Shown here: positions 9,267 to 16,631 of the stretch, piece by piece
Layout: each line of letters starts with the position of its first letter
Numbering within the stretch: the stretch's first letter is position 1
NCBI GenBank assembly: GCA_943367595.1
Contig: CALRJS020000037.1
Span: forward strand, 1-35,796
DNA from: MW101C3 sp943367595
GTDB taxonomy: Bacteria; Cyanobacteriota; Cyanobacteriia; PCC-6307; Cyanobiaceae
Direction: 5' to 3'
DNA length: 35,796 nt
Notes under the pieces: generated by a model
What the model saw: only the letters and a program-made list of their open reading frames with translations
The model's database searches: none
What the model was told of the DNA's origin: nothing
Translations under genes and position numbers: made by a program

Positions 9267-10373
9267 CGCTGCCGTCGCCGGTGAGCCGTTGCAACGGCCT
9301 GGTGATAGGCCTGCAGATGGGCCTCCATCGCCACAGTGGGTGAAAAGGTGGCCTCCACCCAGTGCCTGCCCGTTTCGCCCAGTTGGCGCCAGCGATCGTC
9401 TTGCAACAACCAGGCCAGCCCTTCGGCCAGGGACCCTTCTTCCACGCAACGGCCGAAGCGGGAGGCAACGCCATCGGGATCGGTGAAACTGAGGATGGCT
9501 GTGCGGTGAGCGGCCGCCTCGATGAAGGTGGTCGGCAGTCCTTCCCGTGCGGAGGTGTTCACCAGAATCCAACTGCGGCCGAGGGCCTCGCTCAAGGCGG
9601 GACCTGTGAACTGGTCAAGCACCCCGGGCATCTGCAGATTTGGAATGTCGCCGTAGCGCTCGCGCAGCGCCCGGTCGCTGGCCGGATCCCTCGCGCCGCC
9701 GATCGCCAGGAAGTTGATGTGTGGGTGCGCGCGCGCCAGTTCAAAAAAGAGCTCCACCCGTTTACGGCCTTCCCAGCGACCGACGAAACAGACGGTGGGA
9801 TGCTCCGCCTTGGTCATGGGACCCGGCATGGGGACCGGAGAGGGCAGGAACTCGGGGTGCCGTGAAAGCTTGTAGAGCGCGGTGGTTTTCTCGATCAGGA
9901 ACTCTGCCGCACAGAACAATCCATCCATGCGGCGTAGTGACTTCACTACCAACGGATTGGTGATGAACCAGCGATACAGGTTCCAGCCCAGCCGCGGCAT
10001 GCCGGCGAAGTCAGTCTCGATGGCCCAGTCGTTCCGGTCCATCGGATCGCGGAAGGTGATCACATGGGCTGCCAGGGGGGCGGCCATCTGGGCCAGAGCC
10101 GTGAAGATCGAGGTGTCCTGGGAGTGAAAGATATCGGCCTTCAGACCACCCAGCAGCCGCAGGGCACGATCAGGCCGCCCGGGTGGAATCTGGTGCACCG
10201 TCATGCCATCGAGCGTGTAACGATCAGGTCGCTCTGGCGAGCGGCGCGGCACCACCACACTCACCTGCAGGCCTCGTTTGGCCAGTTCTGCACCGATGCA
10301 GCGGGTGGCACGGCCGAAACCTCCGTAGATCGAATCTCCGAAGAATTTCGATGCAGATCACGCAGATATGCAT
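9263..10373 (-). pseudogene. Glycosyltransferase family 4 (GT-B), frameshifted near its N-terminus
   Basis: The main open frame runs from GTG 10264 to TGA 9263-9265 and covers most of a GT-B glycosyltransferase: VCFVGRWEGRKRVELFFELA starts the donor-binding half, and NTSAREGLPTTFIEAAAH is the family E-x7-E region. Upstream sequence still encodes family-like residues in two frames. ATG 10373 gives MHICVICIEI. After a shift at about 10340-10344 the main frame gives GDSIYGGFGRATRCIGAELA, which is the expected glycine-rich N-terminal loop and first helix of GT4 enzymes. One extra base in the ATTCTTCGG stretch explains both. The intact protein would have about 370 residues. As it stands, a product starting at 10264 or later lacks the N-terminal Rossmann loop and is probably inactive unless this is a sequencing error. 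The downstream gene is coupled to it by ATGA. Confidence 0.7.
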
Positions 10374-10378
10374 GGTGG

Positions 10379-11326
10379 CTAAGTGCGCCAGTGGGTTAAA
10401 TCTCTGCCGGTGAGTGCTTCGAGCTGGGTGAGGTCGTCGTGGTAGGTGATGGCCAACTTTGCGCGCAACATGGGGTCCAAGCGTGGGCCCGGCCGCAGAT
10501 TAAGGGCTTCTATCCCTTTTGTCACAGCATCGCGCGCCCATAGGGGTAACGTTCGCTGGGCAAGACGGCGCAAGGGATTGCCGTGATCGACCATGCGGTG
10601 ATGCAGCCAGGCCCATTGAGGCTGACGAGAGGATATGTTTTCCCTGGTGACCAGCGGATTGGCCATGGGTTCAACCGCGAGGTGGCGCCAGACCTGGTTC
10701 AGGACATCCTTCGGGCGGTCGCGAAAATCCTCATAGAAAAGAATCAGCAGTTGCTCGCGTGGAAAATGCTCAAGCCAGCGGTTGAGGTGCTGGGCGTAGA
10801 AGCCTCGGTGTCGATGCCAGAAGGCCGGGCGCCAGTTCTCGGCCATGCGTCGATCGCCATCATTCCAGGCATCTTCGAAGGTTGCGGCTTGCTCTTGGCC
10901 TTCCTGGCGTAGATGTAAAAACTGGGAATAGGCCCGTTCAACTGGATGCCGAAGAATGGCGATCAGCCTGGCCTTCGGTATCAGCCGTCCGGCTGACCGT
11001 GGGGCGATCTCGTCAGCGAGGTAGTTTGTGCTGGCTTCTCCTGCCATGCAGCCGTGCGGGCAGCCTGAGAACAGGCGCAGGTAATCTTCCTGCTTGTGAA
11101 TGATTGTTTTGATGTTCTGGCCCGCGCCCGGGCCTGCGAACGCAGGGGTTGTATCGGGATAGCTAAAAAAGCGTGGCTCTTTCTCTCTGGGGTCGCAAAC
11201 GGTTGGGTGCCGTGTAATGGCTGTAAAGAGTGCTGTTGTGCCTGCTTTGGCAGCACCGATCAGCAGAAAGTTGGGCCAGCGCTCTGAGCCTGGTGTCACG
11301 TCCGATCGAGAGGCCAGGGTGAGCAA
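10379..11326 (-). CDS. Sulfotransferase family protein
   Basis: A protein of about 315 residues with the PAPS-dependent sulfotransferase fold. The 5'-phosphosulfate loop is LLIGAAKAGTTALFTAI (residues about 21-37), and the 3'-phosphate site is LIAILRHPVERAYSQFLHLR (Arg126 and Ser134 in the usual places). A downstream LLILFYEDFRDRPKDVL matches the family's YEDL-type segment. Such enzymes sulfate a carbohydrate or protein acceptor; the setting among glycosyltransferases points to a glycan. The start is uncertain: TTG 11326 is used here, and a GTG ten codons on (before TPGSERWPNF) is also possible. No ATG precedes the loop. It lies a few bases after the GT2 gene in the same orientation and just upstream of the GT4 gene, so the four genes are probably one operon. 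Confidence 0.85.
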   Translation of the reverse strand: MLTLASRSDVTPGSERWPNFLLIGAAKAGTTALFTAITRHPTVCDPREKEPRFFSYPDTTPAFAGPGAGQNIKTIIHKQEDYLRLFSGCPHGCMAGEASTNYLADEIAPRSAGRLIPKARLIAILRHPVERAYSQFLHLRQEGQEQAATFEDAWNDGDRRMAENWRPAFWHRHRGFYAQHLNRWLEHFPREQLLILFYEDFRDRPKDVLNQVWRHLAVEPMANPLVTRENISSRQPQWAWLHHRMVDHGNPLRRLAQRTLPLWARDAVTKGIEALNLRPGPRLDPMLRAKLAITYHDDLTQLEALTGRDLTHWRT

Positions 11327-11332
11327 CCACTT

Positions 11333-12271
11333 TCACAGGCGGGCCACCCTCTCCAGCCCTGCCTGCCACAGAAAGCCAGCCAGGTTGGCCAGCTGCCACA
11401 CGCCGATCAGCAGCAGCACCCTGAGCCGGAGCCGCGGCGCCACCCGCCGCAGCGGTGGCGTCAGGCGGGCCGGCAGTCCCGTGTGCAGGCCTGCGTCCTG
11501 CCACAACCGCCCGTGCTGCCGCCGCCGCCCCAGTTGGTGGTAGCGCCAGGCTCCCCGGCCGTAGTTGAAGTACTGCCGCACGAAGCCACCCAGAGAGCTG
11601 CGGTGTTCATGGCGCACCTGGCAGCCGGGGACCTGCACCAGCCGCCCGCCAGCCTGCAGCCAGCGATCGATGAAGTCCCGGTCTTCTGCCGCCAGGAATC
11701 CGAAGCTGGGATCGCAGCCGCCCATGGCCAGGAACCGCTGACGCTCCAGTGCGAAGTTGAGCCCCGGCAGGAAGCGGCAGGGTGCTCCGAGTGGGTTGAA
11801 GAAGCCGTCCACCACCTCGGTGATCACCTGGCCCGCCGCCGCTGTGGCCGTCGCTGGGGTCGGGTGCACGGCCGGAGCCCCCGCCAGCACGTCAGGGTTG
11901 TTCACCACCGCTGCCACCAGCTCGGCCAGCCAGGTGGGGCTGGCGATGCAGTCGTCATCCAGGAAGGCCAGCACCTGGCCTCGCGCCAGGCCTGCGCCTG
12001 CGTTGCGGTTGGCCGCCACCCCCAGGTTCGATGCCGGGTGATGGCTGAGCTGCAGCTGTTGGCGCAGTGGCGCCAGCACCCACTCCACCGGGGGTGAGGA
12101 CACATCGACCACCACCACTTCGAAGCTTTCGGGGGCCAGGGTCTGACGGGCGAGGGATGCCAGGCAGTGGCGCAGGCCTTCCGGGCGGTTGAAGGTCAGC
12201 ACCACGACGCTGGCGAGCGGGGTGCGGCAAGCGCTGAGGGCTGGGGGAGTGCCGGCAGGGCCGTCCGCCAT
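11333..12271 (-). CDS. Glycosyltransferase family 2
   Basis: A protein of 312 residues from ATG 12271. Motifs of an inverting GT-A enzyme are in order: ASVVVLTFNRPEGLRHCLAS (about 20-40), EVVVVDVSSP (51-60, with Val in place of the usual second Asp), ANRNAGAGLARGQVLAFLDD (87-106) running into the DDDC metal site, and FLAAEDRDFIDRWLQAG with the catalytic-base type Glu-Asp at 196-197. A hydrophobic C-terminal segment (VLLLIGVWQLANLAGFLWQA, about 289-308) may associate with the membrane. This is the first gene of the minus-strand cluster; it diverges from the pyruvyl transferase gene with 33 bases between starts, so the promoters must overlap. Substrates are unknown. Confidence 0.87.
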   Translation of the reverse strand: MADGPAGTPPALSACRTPLASVVVLTFNRPEGLRHCLASLARQTLAPESFEVVVVDVSSPPVEWVLAPLRQQLQLSHHPASNLGVAANRNAGAGLARGQVLAFLDDDCIASPTWLAELVAAVVNNPDVLAGAPAVHPTPATATAAAGQVITEVVDGFFNPLGAPCRFLPGLNFALERQRFLAMGGCDPSFGFLAAEDRDFIDRWLQAGGRLVQVPGCQVRHEHRSSLGGFVRQYFNYGRGAWRYHQLGRRRQHGRLWQDAGLHTGLPARLTPPLRRVAPRLRLRVLLLIGVWQLANLAGFLWQAGLERVARL

Positions 12272-12304
12272 GATTCAGCCCTGACGGCGGGCGGAGTCGT
12301 TCTG

Positions 12305-13474
12305 ATGCAGACAGCGCCTTCGCCGCCACTGCTTGCTCTGGGCGCCCTGCTGCACCAGCGCCTGGCCAGCATTCCTTGCCTGCACCAGGCGTGGTGCTGT
12401 GCCCTGCTGAACCATCCCGGCCACGGCAACCTTGGCGATCATCTGATCTGGGCCGGCCAGCTCCACTACCTCGAGCGCACCCGGCGGCTGCCGGTGCGTT
12501 ATTCCGCCGGTCCCGCTGATTACGCAGCCGCTGAACTGAGGCGCGCCGTCGGCGATCAGCCGATTGTGCTGAGCGGCGGTGGCCAGCTGGGAGACATGTG
12601 GCCGCAGCTGCTCGCCTTTATCGAGCGGGTGGTGCGTGGCCACCCGGGCAACCCGCTGGTGATCTTTCCCCAGAGCCTGCATTTCAGCGATGAAGACCAA
12701 CGGCACAGGGCCTCGGCGACCCTACAAGCGCACCCCGACCTCACCCTGGTGCTGCGGGATGAGCCGAGCTTCCAGCTGGCTCAACGCCACTTCAGCGGCT
12801 GTCGCCTGATCCTCGCGCCGGACATGGCCTGCGCGCTGCCGGCGAGCCTCCTGCTCCCCAACCGCCCGCTGCCGCCGGCCACCCACCGCCGCCCCTGGCT
12901 GGCGCTGCGCCGCCTGGATCGTGAGCGGGCGTCCACCAGCCGCTGGGAGCAGGCCCTTGCCCCCTGGCGCCGCCGCGTGGAGTGCACCGACTGGCTGCCG
13001 TTGCAGCAGGGCTGGATCTGGGGGGATCGCCGCCTCCCCCTGAGCCGCACGGTGGCGACGGGGGTGCGGGAAGTGCTGCAGCGCCGCCTGCTGATGCCCC
13101 GCGCGGCCCTGGCGCGCCACCAGTGGCAGCGCGACCTGCCGGCGCCCTGGCGGGAGCTGGCGCGTTCCTCCTCCCTGCACCGCCTCAGCCTCGGCATGGT
13201 GCATGAGGCCTGCCGGCAGATGGCTGGGCGCGAGCTGGTGATCAGCGACCGGCTGCATGCCGTGGTTCTGGCCAGCCTGCTGGGGGTGCCTGCGCTGGCG
13301 CTGGACAATGGCACGGGCAAGGTCCATGCCTTTCTGAACACGTGGTCGAGCGGCCTGCCGCTGGCCCGGGCCATCACGGTGGAGGCGCTGCCGCAGCACC
13401 TGGCAGAGGCCGCCGCGGGCCGCGCCGTTCCAGTGCCTGCCCCGCAAACGACCGCCGCCGCGCCCCCACCGTGA
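12305..13474 (+). CDS. Polysaccharide pyruvyl transferase family protein
   Basis: A 389-residue protein from ATG 12305. The family's characteristic pieces are present: NHPGHGNLGDHLIWAG near residues 37-51, VLSGGGQLGDMWPQL near 88-102, VIFPQSLHFSDEDQ near 120, LVLRDEPSFQLA near 145, and near the C-terminus LVISDRLHAVVLASLLGVPA, where the Arg-Leu-His is conserved. Members transfer an enolpyruvyl or pyruvyl group (usually from phosphoenolpyruvate) to exopolysaccharide sugars to make ketals. The last 25 residues are Ala/Pro-rich. It is divergent from the GT2 gene at 12271 and is followed after 46 bases by two PP-loop protein genes in the same orientation. Confidence 0.85.
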   Translation: MQTAPSPPLLALGALLHQRLASIPCLHQAWCCALLNHPGHGNLGDHLIWAGQLHYLERTRRLPVRYSAGPADYAAAELRRAVGDQPIVLSGGGQLGDMWPQLLAFIERVVRGHPGNPLVIFPQSLHFSDEDQRHRASATLQAHPDLTLVLRDEPSFQLAQRHFSGCRLILAPDMACALPASLLLPNRPLPPATHRRPWLALRRLDRERASTSRWEQALAPWRRRVECTDWLPLQQGWIWGDRRLPLSRTVATGVREVLQRRLLMPRAALARHQWQRDLPAPWRELARSSSLHRLSLGMVHEACRQMAGRELVISDRLHAVVLASLLGVPALALDNGTGKVHAFLNTWSSGLPLARAITVEALPQHLAEAAAGRAVPVPAPQTTAAAPPP

Positions 13475-13520
13475 GTGCCCCCCGACCCGCCCGCAGAACC
13501 ACCTTCAGAACCACCTGCTG

Positions 13521-14666
13521 ATGCCCCCTCCACGCCCCCGGATCCAGCTGGTGGAGCTGCGACGTCCCAGCGGCAACCGGCTGGAGGCCCTGGTGCTGGC
13601 GGGCGGCCGCCGCCAGCGGCTCTGGTTTGAAACCGACGACGTGCCGCTGAGGGAAGCCGCCGACGCCTTCCTCCCCGTGCTGCTGCCGGCAGCGATGGCG
13701 GCCGGTCTGCCGCTGCGGATCGAGGCACCGCTCAGCCCCGATGTGGCGGCGGCGGCCCGGCGGGTGTCCCGGGTGCTGGCCAGCTGGACCCCCACATGGG
13801 CGGAGCTGGAGCTGGAGACCGCCGGTCCCCCGGCGGCGGCCACGCCCCTGGCGCCATCCGCTGCCTTGGCGGCCTTCTTCTCCGGCGGGCTGGATTCGCT
13901 GCGCACCCTGCAGCGCTTCCGCGCTCAGCTGCGCCACCTTCTGTTCGTGCATGGCTTCGACATCGCCCTGACCGAGCAGGACAAGGCGGACCGCGTGCGC
14001 CGGGCGCTCACGCAGGCGGCCGCAGAAGCCGGCCCTTCCCTGCTCACGGTGCGCACCAACCTGCGGGCTTTCACGAACCGCTGGGTGAGCTGGGAGCAGC
14101 ACCAGTGCGGGGCGGGCCTGGCCGCGGTGGCCCTGCTGCTGGCGCCGCATCTGAGCAGGGTCGTCATTCCTTCCTCGTTTCCACTGCCGTTTCTCCATCC
14201 CTACGGCAGTCATCCCGGCACCGACTCCCTCTGGATCCTTCCTGGTCTTGCGCTGGCTCATGACAGCCTCCACGAGGACCGCGTCGACAAGGCCAAGGCG
14301 CTGGTGAGCTGGCCCCTGGCCCGACGCCACCTGCGTGTTTGCTGGCAGCCAGGCACCGCTGAACTCAACTGCGGTCGCTGCCGCAAGTGCCTCACCACCC
14401 AGGCTGTGCTGCGGGGATTCTGCGCAGACCACGACTGGCCCACGTTTCCGAAGCCGCTTGACCTGGCGGCCCTGGCGAGGGTTCAACTCAACTCCAAGTC
14501 CATGCGGAGCCGGTTCTTCGTGCTTCGCGACCACCTGGAGGCCACCGGTCAGGATCCGGCGCTGCTGGCGGCTGTTGATGAACTGCTTCGCCGCCAGAGG
14601 CAACGACACCCGGCCCGGGGCTTGAGCCACCTGGCCGTGCGAGCCCTGGCGCGGCTGCGGTCCTGA
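13521..14666 (+). CDS. QueC-like PP-loop ATPase, copy 1
   Basis: A 381-residue protein. The first 110 residues are a variable domain. A PP-loop follows (AAFFSGGLDSLRTL, SGGLDS at 121-126), the signature of N-type ATP pyrophosphatases that activate a substrate by adenylation. Near the C-terminus Cys274, Cys284, Cys287 and Cys290 (VCWQPGTAELNCGRCRKC) reproduce the C-x9-C-x2-C-x2-C zinc site of QueC, the 7-cyano-7-deazaguanine synthase. The protein is much longer than QueC (about 225 residues), and no other queuosine-pathway gene is nearby, so I do not call it queC. From context it may modify a carboxylated sugar or another glycan precursor; that is inference. It is the first of a tandem pair with the next gene. 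Confidence 0.7.
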   Translation: MPPPRPRIQLVELRRPSGNRLEALVLAGGRRQRLWFETDDVPLREAADAFLPVLLPAAMAAGLPLRIEAPLSPDVAAAARRVSRVLASWTPTWAELELETAGPPAAATPLAPSAALAAFFSGGLDSLRTLQRFRAQLRHLLFVHGFDIALTEQDKADRVRRALTQAAAEAGPSLLTVRTNLRAFTNRWVSWEQHQCGAGLAAVALLLAPHLSRVVIPSSFPLPFLHPYGSHPGTDSLWILPGLALAHDSLHEDRVDKAKALVSWPLARRHLRVCWQPGTAELNCGRCRKCLTTQAVLRGFCADHDWPTFPKPLDLAALARVQLNSKSMRSRFFVLRDHLEATGQDPALLAAVDELLRRQRQRHPARGLSHLAVRALARLRS

Positions 14667-14676
14667 GGTCGCTCCC

Positions 14677-15843
14677 ATGCGCATCACCGACCTGAAGCTG
14701 GAGGAGCGCCCCAATGGGCGGCGAGCGAGTGCCCGTGTGATCTGGGAGCAGGCCGACCGGCCGCCCGACACGCTGTTCTTCGATGTGGATCGCCCCTGGG
14801 CCGATCTTCTGCTGCCCCAACCCGAGGCCTTTGCGCTCGCCTGTCTGCCGTTTGCCTTCTGGAGCGGCGAACGGTCCCTGTCGATTGAGGGGGCGCTCTG
14901 TCCAAAGTTTCGCGATGGCGCGCGACAGCTGATCCAACTCTGGGCTTCCCATCATGGGCGGCCGGCCGCGCTGGAGATTCGACCGACGCAGGGCTGGCGT
15001 CCGCCTGAGCGGGCTCCCCGGGAATTCACCGCCGCGTTCCTGTCCGGCGGCGTGGATGCCCTCAGCACCTTGCAGAGCAACCGCCTGGATTACCCGCTGA
15101 CCCATTCGGGTTCGATCCGGGCCTGCCTCTTTCTGTTCGGCACCAACGCCCTGCAGATGGGAGCCCAAGGGCCTGATCCGGAACGGCTGCGCTTCTATCG
15201 CCTGCACGAGCAACGGCTGCAGGAGCTGGCGGGATCGGCGCCATTCGCCCTGCTGCCGATCCTCACCAATGTGCGCCGCTTCGCCCCCAGCTATGCCTGC
15301 TGGACCAACATCGGCTTCGGACCGGCCACCGTGGCCGTGGCCCACCTGCTCACGCGCCGCCTCACCCGGGTGCTGTTCGCCGCAGACGGCCAACCCCTGC
15401 TGACGGGCACCGAATCTCGGGAGGTGCCCCTCTTCGGCAGCTCCGCTCTCGATGTTGTGATTGACCAGGCGGGGATGTCACGTGAAGAGAAACTCCAGCG
15501 GCTGGCCACGTGGCCCATGGGGATGGAGCGGATCCAGCCCTGTCACCTGATCACCATTCCCGGCGGCGGGCGCCTCAACTGCGGAACCTGCGAAAAGTGC
15601 TGGCGCACCAAGCTCAGCCTGCGCAGCCTTGGCCTGCCGATCAGCCCGCTCACCTTCCACGAGGCAGCGCTGGATCCCCTGGCTCTGTTTCGATTCCCCT
15701 TGGTGAGTCACGCCAAGGTCGATCTGTTTCAGCCGCTGGTGGCGCCACTCTGGCGCCAGGGCAGCCGTCGGCTGGCGATCGTGCTGGCGGTTCGCCTGCT
15801 GCTGGCCAGGCTGAGGCTGGCCGTTCGCCCCCCGCGCTGGTGA
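14677..15843 (+). CDS. QueC-like PP-loop ATPase, copy 2
   Basis: A 388-residue protein with the same plan as its upstream neighbour: a divergent N-terminal domain (about 1-115), a PP-loop (FTAAFLSGGVDALSTL; SGGVDA at 123-128, with Ala where Ser is usual) and a QueC-type cysteine cluster (Cys289, then NCGTCEKC with Cys302, Cys305 and Cys308). The internal segment LLPILTNVRRFAPSYACW aligns with LLTVRTNLRAFTNRWVSW of copy 1, showing they are paralogues. The Ser-to-Ala change in the loop could lower ATP turnover, which would fit an active/partner pair, but this is inference. The genes are 10 bases apart, so co-transcription is likely. The ATG start at 14677 is unambiguous. The function is not known to me. 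Confidence 0.7.
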   Translation: MRITDLKLEERPNGRRASARVIWEQADRPPDTLFFDVDRPWADLLLPQPEAFALACLPFAFWSGERSLSIEGALCPKFRDGARQLIQLWASHHGRPAALEIRPTQGWRPPERAPREFTAAFLSGGVDALSTLQSNRLDYPLTHSGSIRACLFLFGTNALQMGAQGPDPERLRFYRLHEQRLQELAGSAPFALLPILTNVRRFAPSYACWTNIGFGPATVAVAHLLTRRLTRVLFAADGQPLLTGTESREVPLFGSSALDVVIDQAGMSREEKLQRLATWPMGMERIQPCHLITIPGGGRLNCGTCEKCWRTKLSLRSLGLPISPLTFHEAALDPLALFRFPLVSHAKVDLFQPLVAPLWRQGSRRLAIVLAVRLLLARLRLAVRPPRW

Positions 15844-15854
15844 GTGCCGGCCCC

Positions 15855-15915
15855 GGCAGCTTCGCTGTGGCGCATCCAGCGCTCCTGGCAGCTTCGCTGT
15901 GGCGCATCCAGCGCT
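15855..15915 (+). repeat. Tandem duplication, 29-base unit at 32-base period
   Basis: The 29-base unit that begins GGCAGCTTCGCTGTGG and ends CATCCAGCGCT occurs exactly at 15855-15883 and again at 15887-15915. It fills most of the 107-base spacer before the second FecR-like gene. It may be a simple slippage duplication or a pair of regulator sites; no CRP-type TGTGA-N6-TCACA palindrome is seen. Confidence 0.85.
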
Positions 15916-15950
15916 GAGCCTTCATCCTGAGGGCCGTTACGGCGGGCCCG

Positions 15951-16631
15951 ATGCCGAGCTCCATCCGGCTGGCTTCAGCCACAGCGTTCTGCACCGGTGC
16001 GGCCCTGGTGGCGGCGCTGGGCTTGCCCGGCGTGGCTCCGGCGGCCCCGCGGCTGCCCCGGGTGATTGATGTGGCGGAGCGACCCGCCTTCATCAAGCCG
16101 CCCGGCCGCACGGAGCAGAAGGCCAACGCGGGCCAGGTGCTGCCTTCCCGCACGGAGATCCGCACCCAGCGCCCGGGTCGGATGCAGGTGCAGCTGGCGG
16201 ATGGGCGCAGCTTTCGCCTCGGCGGTGATGCCCTGCTGCGGCTCGATCCGGGCGGCCCCTCCCTGAAGCGCGGCCAGATCATTGCCTGGATCGATCCGGG
16301 CGCCACCCGTCTCCTGCCGCTGAAGGTCCGCACCCGGGTGGGAACCGCCTCCATCCAGGGCACCACGGTGTTCATCGAGGACCAGCCCAGCGAGGTCCGT
16401 TTCCTGAGCTGGGAAGGCACCGTGCAGGTGGAGGCCAGCGATGGCCGCCGCTTCACGCTCAACAGCGGCGAGATCCTCACGGCCACCGCCGTCGGCACCT
16501 GGGTGGGTCCTCGCCGGCTGAGCGTTGACGAGGCGCGGGTGCGCCGCCGCACCAGTGCGCTGCTGAACGGCTTCTCGGCCCCGATGGCCACCCTGCCGGT
16601 GATCGAGCGCGAACTCGGCCTCGACCGTTGA
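15951..16631 (+). CDS. FecR-domain exported protein, partner 2 of a CHASE2 cyclase
   Basis: A 226-residue protein from ATG 15951 with a signal peptide (hydrophobic TAFCTGAALVAALGLP, then GVAPAAP). The mature part is the FecR-type domain: LADGRSFRLGGDALLRLD, KVRTRVGTASIQGTTVFIE and VRFLSWEGTVQVEASDG. Near-identical blocks in the protein at 4955-5689 show a recent common origin. Its stop overlaps the cyclase start (TTGA), so the two are translated together. The likely site of action is the periplasm, facing the CHASE2 domain of the partner; that interaction is inferred from gene pairing, not shown. The product ends with LPVIERELGLDR, matching LPLIRRTLGMGA of copy 1. Confidence 0.8.
   Translation: MPSSIRLASATAFCTGAALVAALGLPGVAPAAPRLPRVIDVAERPAFIKPPGRTEQKANAGQVLPSRTEIRTQRPGRMQVQLADGRSFRLGGDALLRLDPGGPSLKRGQIIAWIDPGATRLLPLKVRTRVGTASIQGTTVFIEDQPSEVRFLSWEGTVQVEASDGRRFTLNSGEILTATAVGTWVGPRRLSVDEARVRRRTSALLNGFSAPMATLPVIERELGLDR

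Noticed and set aside
13521..15843. Calling the two PP-loop proteins QueC
   Set aside because: The zinc site and PP-loop match, but length, the N-terminal domain and gene context do not, and one copy has an altered loop.
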